Below are positions 8,567-16,013 of a DNA stretch of 64,000 nt, one piece after another. Source of the DNA: Brevundimonas sp. SH203 (GTDB taxonomy: Bacteria > Pseudomonadota > Alphaproteobacteria > Caulobacterales > Caulobacteraceae); NCBI RefSeq assembly GCF_002157625.1, contig NZ_BDMM01000006.1, positions 124,001 through 188,000 of the forward strand, read 5' to 3'. Every line of letters starts with the position of its first letter. The first letter of the stretch is position 1. The translations under genes were made by a program, and so were the position numbers. The notes beneath the pieces were generated by a model. It was not told the origin of the DNA, did not search any database, and saw only the letters and a program-made list of their open reading frames with translations.

Positions 8567-8776
8567 TCAGGCCAGGATGTCCAGCAGGGTTCCGGTCATG
8601 TCGTCGGCGGTGCGCAGGACGGCGGCGTTGGCCTTGAAGGCGGTCCTGGCCTCGATCCGATCGACGACGTCTTCGGCGGGATTGTCCAGCGGCGCCTGGG
8701 CAGTGCGGCGCGCGCTGGCGTCGAAACGCAGCCGGGCGTCGGCCATTCCGGCGGCGGCGATGGAAAGGGCCTGCAT
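8567..8776 (-). CDS. Small protein resembling flagellar rod/hook C-terminal helix
   Basis: 69 aa. The sequence MQALSIAAAGMADARLRFDA at the start and VVDRIEARTAFKANAAVLRT near the end match the two terminal helices of FlgB/FlgC/FlgG-type axial proteins, joined directly with no globular middle. I chose ATG 8776, which has GGAG seven bases upstream; an ATG at 8905 would add 43 residues unlike the family. No other flagellar gene is nearby. It may be a real microprotein that docks onto the rod, or a relic. Axial proteins are exported by the flagellar apparatus without a signal peptide, and none is seen here. Confidence 0.65.
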   Translation of the reverse strand: MQALSIAAAGMADARLRFDASARRTAQAPLDNPAEDVVDRIEARTAFKANAAVLRTADDMTGTLLDILA

Positions 8777-8982
8777 GGGCGGGCTCCGGGCAAGGTTCGG
8801 TCGTTCGCCAAAGTGCGTCTTTCGGGTCAACATCGCCTGAAGGAACAGGGTGAACGGCGTTTTCCGCCCCGCTTCAGCCTTTATCCGTGTATAGAGCGTC
8901 ACCATTCGCCCGGCCTGAGGTCTGACCTCGGCCGGGCGCGGTCGTTTCGGCGTCCGCCCTTGTCCGTTTGCCCAGGTTTCCC

Positions 8983-10866
8983 ATGCCCTTTCCCGCCGTC
9001 CACCCCGCGCTCGACCGCGCCCTGATCAACAAGGGCTATGCCGAACCCACTCCGGTTCAGGCCGCCGTGCTGGAAAGCGAACACGCGGACCGCGACCTGC
9101 TGGTCTCGGCCCAGACCGGATCGGGCAAGACGGTGGCCTTCGGCCTGGCCGCCGCCCCGACCCTGCTCGGCGACAAGCCGATCTTCGGCCCCGGCGGCGC
9201 GCCCCTGTGCCTGGCCATCGCCCCGACGCGCGAACTGGCCATGCAGGTCGCGGCCGAACTGCAATGGCTGTACGCCGACTCGGGCGCCAAGATCGCCACC
9301 TGCGTCGGCGGCATGGATGCGCGCCGTGAAGCGCGCGCCCTGGGCTTCGGCGTCCACATCGTCGTCGGCACGCCGGGCCGCCTGAAGGACCACATCGACC
9401 GGGGCAATCTGGACCTGTCCGAGCTGAAGGTCGCCGTCCTGGACGAGGCGGACGAGATGCTGGACATGGGCTTCCGCGAGGATCTGGAGTTCATTCTGGA
9501 CCAGGCCCCGGCCGAACGCCGCACCCTGCTGTTCTCGGCGACCATCGCGCGCGACATCGCCACCCTGGCCAAACGCTACCAGAAGGACGCCGTCCGCATC
9601 GACGCGACGGACAAGACGCGCCAGCACGCCGACATCGAATACCGCGCCTATCGCATCGCCCCCAACGAGATCGAACATGCGGTGGTCAACACCCTGCGCT
9701 GGTTCGAGGCGCCGCGCGCCATGGTCTTCTGCTCGACGCGCGACAGCGTGCGTCACCTGCAGTCGTCGTTGCTGGAGCGGGGCTTCTCGACCGTCAGCCT
9801 GTCGGGCGAAATGGGCCAGCGCGAGCGGACCGATGCGTTGCAGTCGCTGCGTGACGGCCGCGCCCGCGTCTGCGTGGCCACCGACGTCGCCGCGCGCGGG
9901 CTGGACCTGCCGGACCTGGGTCTGGTCATCCACGCCGAACTGCCGATGAACCGCGCCGGCCTGCTGCACCGTTCGGGCCGCACGGGCCGCGCGGGCAAGA
10001 AGGGCGTGTCGGTCATGCTGGTGCCGCACTCGCGCCGTCGCAAGGCCGAGCGGCTGATGGGCGATGCGGGCGTCGAGGCCATCTGGTCCGGCGCCCCGAC
10101 CTTCGACGAGATCCGCAAGGCCGACGAAGGCCGTCTGCTGTCGCCGGAATTCTTCGAGGCCGAGGTGTCCGACGAGGACATGATCGTCGCCAAGCGGATG
10201 ATCGCCGAGCGCACGCCCGAAGAGATCGCCGCCGCCCTGGTGCGCCTGCTGAAGAAGGAACAGCCCGCGCCGGAAGAACTGTCCGATCCCGGCGCCGATC
10301 GCGGCCCGGCCAAGCGCGAGCGCACGACGCGGGGCGACGACGGCGTGGCGGCGACGCCCTGGCCGGGCGAACGCCTGGGCGCCGACGAGGTGGTCTGGTT
10401 CCGCCTGGACGTGGGTCGCACCAGGAACGCCGACCCCAAATGGCTGATCCCGCTGATTTGCCGCATCGGCGGCGTCTCCAAGCCCCAGATCGGCGCGATC
10501 CGCACCTTTCCCGAGGAGACCCGGTTCGAGATCGCCAAGACCCACGAAAAGGCCTTCCGCGAAGCCATCGCCGCCTCCAAGGACGAGGTCCGCATCACCC
10601 CGTCCGAAGCCCCTACGCCGGGCTCGATGAAGGCCAGTCGTTTCGCCGGCAAGCCGCGCGAGGACGGCGACCGCCCGTTCAAGAAGACCCCCTACAAGCG
10701 CGCCGACGGCGGCGAGGGCGACGCCCGCCCGCCGTTCAAGAAGAAGCCCTGGGCGCCCAAGGCCGACGCGGGCAAGCCCGCCGGCGACAAGCCCTTCGCC
10801 AAGAAGCCGTTCAAGGCCAAGCCCGGCTTCAAGAAGGACGGCTTCAAGGGCAAGCCGAAGGGCTGA
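8983..10866 (+). CDS. DEAD-box RNA helicase with DbpA-like RNA-binding domain
   Basis: 627 aa. The motifs are complete and in order: Q motif (FPAVHPALDRALINKGYAEP), AQTGSGKT, PTRELAMQV, TPGRLKDH, LDEADEMLDMGF, SAT, VFCSTRD, ATDVAARGLDLPD and HRSGRTGRAG. At about 470-545 (DEVVWFRLDVGR to THEKAFREAI) lies a DbpA/CsdA-type RNA-binding domain. The last 70 residues are a low-complexity Lys/Phe/Pro tail with repeated PFKK-type units that probably add non-specific RNA affinity. It likely acts in ribosome assembly or cold-shock RNA remodelling. I prefer ATG 8983 to the upstream TTG at 8968 because AGG lies six bases before it. Confidence 0.94.
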   Translation: MPFPAVHPALDRALINKGYAEPTPVQAAVLESEHADRDLLVSAQTGSGKTVAFGLAAAPTLLGDKPIFGPGGAPLCLAIAPTRELAMQVAAELQWLYADSGAKIATCVGGMDARREARALGFGVHIVVGTPGRLKDHIDRGNLDLSELKVAVLDEADEMLDMGFREDLEFILDQAPAERRTLLFSATIARDIATLAKRYQKDAVRIDATDKTRQHADIEYRAYRIAPNEIEHAVVNTLRWFEAPRAMVFCSTRDSVRHLQSSLLERGFSTVSLSGEMGQRERTDALQSLRDGRARVCVATDVAARGLDLPDLGLVIHAELPMNRAGLLHRSGRTGRAGKKGVSVMLVPHSRRRKAERLMGDAGVEAIWSGAPTFDEIRKADEGRLLSPEFFEAEVSDEDMIVAKRMIAERTPEEIAAALVRLLKKEQPAPEELSDPGADRGPAKRERTTRGDDGVAATPWPGERLGADEVVWFRLDVGRTRNADPKWLIPLICRIGGVSKPQIGAIRTFPEETRFEIAKTHEKAFREAIAASKDEVRITPSEAPTPGSMKASRFAGKPREDGDRPFKKTPYKRADGGEGDARPPFKKKPWAPKADAGKPAGDKPFAKKPFKAKPGFKKDGFKGKPKG

Positions 10867-10870
10867 TCTC

Positions 10871-10897
10871 ATCCTCCCTCGTGAAACGGGGGAGGAT
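10871..10897 (+). terminator. Hairpin after the helicase gene
   Basis: ATCCTCCC and GGGAGGAT form an 8-bp stem around an 11-base centre, five bases after the helicase stop. The CCTCCC...GGGAGG hairpin is a repeat type I recall from intergenic regions of Caulobacterales. No T-run follows, so it may be a processing or partial termination site. Confidence 0.5.
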
Positions 10898-10940
10898 CAG
10901 CGCTCTTGCCACCCGCGAAATCCGGGCGCACGCTGCGTCC

Positions 10941-11264
10941 ATGAACACGCCGTCCGCGCCCGAGGGACGATACGCCTCGTTCGAGGCCTTCTATCCCCAT
11001 TACATCCACGAGCATTCCAACAGGACGTGCCGGCGCATCCATGTCGTCGGCACCGGACTGGTGATCGCCGCCTTCGTCGCCTTCGTCGCGACGCGGAACC
11101 CGTGGTGGCTGCTGGCCATGCCGCTGGTCGGCTACGGCTTCGCCTGGGTGGGTCATTTCGTCTTCGAGAAGAACCGTCCGGCGACGTTCAAATATCCGCT
11201 CTGGAGCCTGATGGGCGATTTCCGCCTGTTCTTCGAGACGATCTCTGGCCGCCGCAGGTTCTGA
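10941..11264 (+). CDS. DUF962 / Mpo1-like membrane protein
   Basis: 107 aa. It opens YASFEAFYPHYIHEHSNRTC and contains RIHVVGTGLVIAAFVAFVAT, two hydrophobic segments (about 36-53 and 56-75) and VGHFVFEKNRPATFKYPLWS, the conserved signature of the DUF962/YGL010w family. The yeast homologue Mpo1 is an Fe(II)-dependent dioxygenase acting on 2-hydroxy fatty acids; the His residues of the HxxH and HVVG/VGHF segments are kept here. It is probably an inner-membrane protein in lipid metabolism, by homology only. No strong Shine-Dalgarno precedes ATG 10941, and the gene begins 43 bp after a terminator-like hairpin. Confidence 0.85.
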   Translation: MNTPSAPEGRYASFEAFYPHYIHEHSNRTCRRIHVVGTGLVIAAFVAFVATRNPWWLLAMPLVGYGFAWVGHFVFEKNRPATFKYPLWSLMGDFRLFFETISGRRRF

Positions 11265-11352
11265 CGCCCGGCTTCGATTTGAAGCTGCAGCGTTACCTGA
11301 AAGCCATTAGGGTGTCGTTCACGGCGGTCTGCCGTTGCTGGAGGGAGCCTCA

Positions 11353-12243
11353 ATGAAATCCATCGCCTTCGTCGCCGCCGCTGCGGTCCTGCTGGCCCCC
11401 GGCGTCAGCCTGGCCCAGAAAAGCGGCGCCAAGCCCGACTTCACGCTTGAGCCCAACTACGGCTCTGTGCGGCTGGAGAGCGGCTTCACGCCCGACCCGT
11501 GGACCAAGTCGATCCTGGCGGGCGGCTCCATCCCCGCCTCGGCCGCCAAGTCCGATTGCGAGGGCAAGGTCAGCGCCGCGCCCGATCTGCAGCTGAACTA
11601 CACCGCCGGCGATCTGAACCTGACGATCAAGGCCGTGGCGTCCGAGGACACCACCCTGCTGATCAACACGCCCAGCGGCCGCTGGTACTGCGACGACGAC
11701 AGCGGCGGCGAACTGAACCCCCTGGTGACGATCAACGAGCCCGAAAGCGGCCGTTACGACATCTGGCTGGGCACCTATAACGACAACATGGTCCAGTCGA
11801 CGCTGAACATCAGCGAACTGGGCGGATCGGACAGCGTCTCGGGCGCCACGCCGGACATCAATTTGACGCCCAACTACGGCACCGCCAATCTGAAGGGCGG
11901 CTTCACGCCCGATCCGTGGACCAAGTCGATCATGGCCGGCGGTTCGGTGCCCGCCTCGGGCGCCAAGGCCGGTTGCCAGGGTTCGGTCAGCGCCGCGCCG
12001 GACATCCAGATCTTCTTCGAACCGGGCGAGGGCGACCTGACCTTCCGCGTGCGGGCTTCCGAGGATACGACCCTGTTGGTCAATACGCCGAACGGCCGCT
12101 TCTATTGCGATGACGACAGCGCCGGGCAGTTGGACCCCAAGGTCACGATCACCAACCCCCAGGCCGGCCGCTACGACATCTGGGTCGGCACCTATAACGA
12201 CAGCATGGTCCAATCCACGCTGGAAGTGTCCGAGCTGGACTGA
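11353..12243 (+). CDS. Exported protein with two tandem PPC-like domains
   Basis: 296 aa with a signal peptide (MKSIAFVAAAAVLLAPGVSLAQ). Two consecutive units of about 120 residues are nearly identical in layout. Each has PNYG, GFTPDPWTKSI-AGGS-PAS-AK, a Cys, SAAPD, EDTTLL-NTP-GR-YCDDDS, RYDIW-GTYND and MVQSTL. The EDTTLL...YCDDDS...GRYDIWVGTY pattern resembles bacterial pre-peptidase C-terminal (PPC) beta-sandwich domains. No peptidase domain is present, so it is probably a secreted or periplasmic binding/structural protein. One Cys pair per unit could form disulfides. A strong GGAGGG site precedes ATG 11353. Function unknown. Confidence 0.8.
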   Translation: MKSIAFVAAAAVLLAPGVSLAQKSGAKPDFTLEPNYGSVRLESGFTPDPWTKSILAGGSIPASAAKSDCEGKVSAAPDLQLNYTAGDLNLTIKAVASEDTTLLINTPSGRWYCDDDSGGELNPLVTINEPESGRYDIWLGTYNDNMVQSTLNISELGGSDSVSGATPDINLTPNYGTANLKGGFTPDPWTKSIMAGGSVPASGAKAGCQGSVSAAPDIQIFFEPGEGDLTFRVRASEDTTLLVNTPNGRFYCDDDSAGQLDPKVTITNPQAGRYDIWVGTYNDSMVQSTLEVSELD

Positions 12244-12268
12244 CGCCAGCCAGGCGCCCAGACGCGAA

Positions 12269-12303
12269 AACGCCGGCTGACCGAACGGTCAGCCGGCGTT
12301 TTT
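12269..12303 (+). terminator. Strong rho-independent terminator
   Basis: A perfect 14-bp stem (AACGCCGGCTGACC, loop GAAC, GGTCAGCCGGCGTT) ends in TTTTT. It lies 25 bp after the tandem-PPC gene. The mirrored A-run on the left arm means it can also terminate the converging 3D-domain gene. Confidence 0.93.
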
Positions 12304-12317
12304 CATTCGGCCGGGCT

Positions 12318-12875
12318 TCAGTTGGAGGCGTTGGTCCAGGCCGGGGGGCAGCCGTCGAAATCGCCGGCGTCCACGATGGTCAGGGTGCGCATGTTCAGCC
12401 GCTGCGCCTGGGTCATCGACCCGCGGCCGTTGCCGGTGAACAGGTCGATCTTCTGGCCCTTGATCGCGCCGCCTGTGTCGGAGGCGTACCAGTAGCCGTC
12501 GTGGATCGTGCCGTCGGCCAGACGCATGCCCACCGTCTCGCGGATGAACAGCTTGGTGCGGCGGGGAATGACGCGGGGATCGACCGCGACGGTGCGCATG
12601 GCGATCGGACGACAGCCCAGGGAATCGTTGCCCGTCGCCCCGCCGCCGCCGGCGTGATAGAGCCGGGCCGAGGCGCGCCAGTCGGGATCGCTGGCCATCA
12701 ATTCGGTCTGTTCGGCGTTCAACGCCGTCTCTGGGGCTTCGGAACCGATCGTTTCGGCAGGGGTTTCGGCCCTGACCTGATCCGCCGCGACTGCGACATT
12801 GTAGGGGACGGGCCCGCTCGTCATCGACGACAGGGCGGCCCAAAACATGGCGAGAGCAGCGGACGCGCCGATCAT
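12318..12875 (-). CDS. 3D (Asp-Asp-Asp) domain protein, RlpA/MltA-like barrel
   Basis: 185 aa. A hydrophobic N-terminus (MIGASAALAMFWAALSS) suggests export or membrane anchoring. Residues about 95-165 contain AVDPRVIPRRTKLFIRETVG and WYASDTGGAIKGQKIDLFTG, with the three conserved Asp residues of the 3D domain, a double-psi beta-barrel shared with lytic transglycosylases such as MltA. It may cleave or bind peptidoglycan; the rest of an MltA is absent. It sits alone behind an AT-rich promoter region (12990-13025) and ends at the bidirectional terminator. Confidence 0.85.
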   Translation of the reverse strand: MIGASAALAMFWAALSSMTSGPVPYNVAVAADQVRAETPAETIGSEAPETALNAEQTELMASDPDWRASARLYHAGGGGATGNDSLGCRPIAMRTVAVDPRVIPRRTKLFIRETVGMRLADGTIHDGYWYASDTGGAIKGQKIDLFTGNGRGSMTQAQRLNMRTLTIVDAGDFDGCPPAWTNASN

Positions 12876-13071
12876 AGGCTTGGCTCAGGAGACACCGGCT
12901 CCCAACGCCGCCGGCGCGCGTCTTGTCGCGTTAACTTGTGGCGAGAAAGCGGCAAACCGGCGCTATGCGCGTCGCGTTACGATTTGTTTCTTAGTTAACT
13001 ATTGGAAATAAATAGATATTCTCGACAAGTTGAGACGGCCTGTCGCGCCGTCCCAACCCGCGCCGGGACGC

Positions 13072-13752
13072 TTAGAATCGGAAATTAAGGCCGGCCTGGA
13101 CGACCGGCAGGACCTTGTATTTGTCGGCCTCGTCCTGAATTTCGCGCTCCTCGTCGTCCAGACGCGCGCGCAGGACCGGATCGTTCGACAGGGTTCCGCC
13201 CCGCGCATCCAGATCGACCTTGGGCTTATCCCCGAACGCGGCGCCCGCCAGCACCCGGAACCCCAACCGCCCGTTCAGGGCGAAGGTGTTGTCATAGCCG
13301 ACGCCGACGAAGGGCGCGGTCTTGGCCAAGTCGATCCGTCCGGTCAGGGTTCCGACCTGGGCGGGAGTGAAGACGGCGCCGCCGACGTTCACATTGCTGG
13401 TCGGCGTGGCGTCCAGATCGATCCGGCGCGCGCCGAAATAGGCCCCGCCCGACACCAGAAACCCGTTCTCGAACGGATGCAGATCGACGAAGGCGCCCGG
13501 CGACTTGAAGTCGATTTTGGCGTCGTAATCGATGCCCTTGTAGCTCTGGTCGCGATCCCAGTTCAGCACGTCGTAACCGCCGCGCAGCACCAGTTTGGGG
13601 CTGAGCGCCCATTGCGCCTGAAGCCCCGCGCCCGGCGTTCCGATCTGGGCGCCGACGGCGAACCGGCCTCCATCATGAGCTTGGGCCTGCACCGCGCACG
13701 GGATCAGGCAGGCGGCGAGGGCCAGCGGGGCCAGGCGAAGACGAAGGGACAT
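13072..13752 (-). CDS. Outer-membrane beta-barrel protein
   Basis: 226 aa with a signal peptide (MSLRLRLAPLALAACLIPCAVQAQ). Alternating polar/hydrophobic strands and the terminal ...GLNFRF with a final aromatic residue are typical of BamA-assembled barrels. The ...APFVGVGYDN... strand recalls small Omp25/OmpW-like proteins found in alphaproteobacteria. The DDEEREIQDEADKYK segment before the last strand is a charged helix that could be a periplasmic plug or loop. ATG 13752 has GGAA eight bases upstream and is preferred to GTG 13770. Role unknown. Confidence 0.8.
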   Translation of the reverse strand: MSLRLRLAPLALAACLIPCAVQAQAHDGGRFAVGAQIGTPGAGLQAQWALSPKLVLRGGYDVLNWDRDQSYKGIDYDAKIDFKSPGAFVDLHPFENGFLVSGGAYFGARRIDLDATPTSNVNVGGAVFTPAQVGTLTGRIDLAKTAPFVGVGYDNTFALNGRLGFRVLAGAAFGDKPKVDLDARGGTLSNDPVLRARLDDEEREIQDEADKYKVLPVVQAGLNFRF

Positions 13753-13821
13753 GACGCGGTTCCGGGACACAAGGGGCAGGGGATGATCCGCCCACCCTGA
13801 CGACCGCGTTTGAAGATTGGG

Positions 13822-14850
13822 TTACGCCGCCTGGCCTTCGGGTTGATCGCGCCGCGCCTCGGCCTCGCGCACCGCCTCGACGGCGCGGTCCAGAACCTCC
13901 AGCCCCGCGCCCGGCCGGATCGCCTCGACCGTCAGGATGCGCCGGAAGGCCCGCGCGCCCGGCCGCCCATGCATCAGCCCCAGCATATGGCGCGTCATCG
14001 CCGACAGGGCGACGCCCTCGGCCAGGCGCGCGGCCATATAGGGTCGGTAACGCTCTACCGCCGCGAAGGCGTCGACATCGGCGACGGCCTCTCCATACAG
14101 CCGCCGATCCGCCTGACCCAGGATGGCCGGCTCGTGATAGGCCGCGCGGCCCAGCATGACGCCGTCCAGCCGCACGCCGTCCTCCTCGGCCAGCAGCGCC
14201 TCGGCCGCGTCCAGCGAGGCGATCCCGCCGTTGATCGAGATGTTCAGATGCGGCCGCTCGCGCTTCAGCCGGCGCACCAGCCCATAGTCCAGCGGCGGCA
14301 CGTCGCGGTTCTCCTTGGGCGACAGACCCTTCAGCCAAGCCTTGCGCGCATGGACGATGAAGACCTCGATTCCGACGGCGGCGCAGGCGTCCACCGTGGC
14401 GAACAGGCTGACCTCCGGGTCCTGGTCGTCCACCCCGATGCGGCATTTGACGGTGGCCGGCACGGTCACGGCCTCGCGTATCGCGGCCATGCAGTCCGCG
14501 ACCAGGGCTGGCTCGCGCATCAGACACGCCCCGAACCGGCCCGACTGAACCCGATCGGACGGGCAGCCGACGTTCAGATTGATCTCGTCATAGCCGAACG
14601 CCTCGCCGATCCGCGCCGCCTCGGCCAGCTGCGCCGGATCGGACCCGCCGATCTGCAGCGCCACGGGATGCTCCACCCCGTCGAACCCCAGCAACCGCTC
14701 GCGATCCCCATTCACCACCGCCGGCGCCGTCACCATCTCCGTATAAAGCAACGCCCGCCCCGTCAGCGCCCGATGAAACGCCCGGCAGTGCCGATCGGTC
14801 CAGTCCATCATCGGGGCGATGGACAGTTTGCGTGCGCGATTTAAAGGCAT
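13822..14850 (-). CDS. dusA: tRNA-dihydrouridine synthase A
   Basis: 342 aa. This FMN enzyme reduces U20/U20a in the tRNA D-loop with NADPH. The DusA signatures are clear: SIAPMMDWTDRHCRAFHR, YTEMVTA, VALQIGGSDP, YDEINLNVGCPSDRVQSG with the catalytic Cys, KCRIGVDD, FIVHARKAWLKGLSPKENR, NGGI and LGRAAYHEP. I chose ATG 14850 (MPLNRARKLSIAP); ATG 14916 would add 22 residues but neither has a good ribosome site. The conserved APMMDWTDRHC-coding stretch (about 14785-14825) corresponds to a known integration site for dusA-targeting elements, and an integrase remnant lies just upstream. Confidence 0.95.
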   Translation of the reverse strand: MPLNRARKLSIAPMMDWTDRHCRAFHRALTGRALLYTEMVTAPAVVNGDRERLLGFDGVEHPVALQIGGSDPAQLAEAARIGEAFGYDEINLNVGCPSDRVQSGRFGACLMREPALVADCMAAIREAVTVPATVKCRIGVDDQDPEVSLFATVDACAAVGIEVFIVHARKAWLKGLSPKENRDVPPLDYGLVRRLKRERPHLNISINGGIASLDAAEALLAEEDGVRLDGVMLGRAAYHEPAILGQADRRLYGEAVADVDAFAAVERYRPYMAARLAEGVALSAMTRHMLGLMHGRPGARAFRRILTVEAIRPGAGLEVLDRAVEAVREAEARRDQPEGQAA

Positions 14851-14961
14851 GTGTTTGGTGACATCAGGGGTTTGGAAGGCGGCGTGTTCACTCGATTTTA
14901 CGCCGTGTTGCGACATGTATTCCGGCTTTTCGACATCTCAACGCACATAGAGCGCATACGA

Positions 14962-15351
14962 ATGGCGCGCCTATTCGAAGCTCCCGTCCGGGACATGGGG
15001 GTCCAGGTCAGAAGGAAGGGGCGCTATATAGGCGAGACCTTCCTCAAACGCGATGACGCGCGTCGCTGGGCTGCCGAAACCGAAGGCCGGATTGATCGTG
15101 GAGATGTGCCGACGCGCGAGCGCGCTGCTCCTCTGCGGACGTTTGGCGAGCTGGTCGATTTGCACATCGACGATACGAAATCCGTCGGAAGGGCGCCTCG
15201 GCGTTCGAAAGCCGCAGGCGCAGCGAAATGTCCAGCTGATGTGGCTGATGAGGCGGTAAGCGCAACTCCGGAACCAGGTCACGCTCCATCAGGCTTGGGG
15301 GGGGGCGGCTTTGGCCGTCAGGTGTCGGAGCGCTTCATGGAACGTCCATAA
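14962..15351 (+). pseudogene. Tyrosine integrase remnant (N-terminal part only)
   Basis: The first 85 codons look like the N-terminal arm-binding and SAM-like domain of phage-type tyrosine recombinases (MARLFEAPVRDMGVQVRRKG, GETFLKRDDARRWAAETEGR, FGELVDLHIDD, APRRSKA). After about 15220 the frame loses similarity and runs through low-complexity codons and a G9 tract (15297-15305) to a stop. The whole catalytic domain with its R-H-R-Y residues is missing. A longer in-frame start exists at 14851, but integrases usually begin at the MARLFEA position. It is divergent from dusA and only 111 bp from its start, the position expected for the integrase of an element inserted at dusA. Confidence 0.72.
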
Positions 15352-15432
15352 AGTCTCGGCCAAGGCTCAACAGCAGGGTGAGACATCTCGCGGCGAAGAC
15401 GCCGGCGTTTCATGCCGGCGGGGAGCCTGCCC

Positions 15433-15891
15433 ATGCGTTTCGGTCCTATCGCCCTGGTGGCGGGTTTGTGTTTGCTGACGGGGTTCGCACAACCCGCCCG
15501 CGCCGCCTCGATCGACGGCTATTCCGTCGGCAATCTCAACATCCGGTCTGGACCGAGCGTCCGGTTTCCCCCCGTCGGCGTGCTGGGCGCTGGAACGGTC
15601 ATGACCGTTCACGGCTGCGTATCGCATTACAGGTGGTGCGATGTCAGCGCATCCGGCGTTCGCGGATGGGCGCCGGGGGGCCAGATTCAGATCGTCGACG
15701 AGGAACGCGGCGTCTATCTGCCCTCACGCGCCGGGGCGATGCAGATTCCGCTGATCACCTTCCAGATCGAAAGCTATTGGCGCGATCACTATCGCGATTA
15801 CGATTTCTACGGCGACTATGACGACTGGGACCACTATCAGTGGGAAGACGATGGCCCTCCGCCGGGGTGGCATGACGCATGGGATGACTAG
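15433..15891 (+). CDS. Exported SH3-domain protein
   Basis: 152 aa with a signal peptide (MRFGPIALVAGLCLLTGFAQPARA). A bacterial SH3 domain follows at about 27-85 (YSVGNLNIRSGPSVRFPPVG, VMTVHGCVSHYRWCDVSASG, RGWAPGGQIQ), the fold used to bind peptidoglycan or other partners. The last 40 residues are an unusual acidic/aromatic tail (YRDYDFYGDYDDWDHYQWED) often seen in alphaproteobacterial SH3 proteins. A GGGAG site precedes ATG 15433, and a CGCCGGC/GCCGGCG hairpin lies just upstream near 15400-15420. Periplasmic; role unknown. Confidence 0.85.
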   Translation: MRFGPIALVAGLCLLTGFAQPARAASIDGYSVGNLNIRSGPSVRFPPVGVLGAGTVMTVHGCVSHYRWCDVSASGVRGWAPGGQIQIVDEERGVYLPSRAGAMQIPLITFQIESYWRDHYRDYDFYGDYDDWDHYQWEDDGPPPGWHDAWDD

Positions 15892-16013
15892 GCGCCCGAT
15901 CCGATCCGGGGGCGGACTGCGACTGCTGCCGGAGCAGGGCATGGCGGTCGGACGGGTGTTGCGGTTCCCGTCTCCCGTTTCCGCCTGCGAACTCGAAACT
16001 GCGACATCCGACC

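Noticed and set aside
8899..10872. A 657-codon minus-strand open frame opposite the DEAD-box helicase gene.
   Set aside because: It is a shadow of the helicase, which has every helicase motif. The antisense product is repetitive and matches no family.
11353..12243. Tandem DNA repeat or CRISPR-like array.
   Set aside because: The repetition is a protein-domain duplication of about 360 bp per unit within a coding frame, with no spacers.
12905..13010. CtrA binding sites before the 3D-domain gene.
   Set aside because: Two GTTAAC half-sites are present (near 12931 and 12994), but neither has the second TTAA at the required 7-bp spacing.
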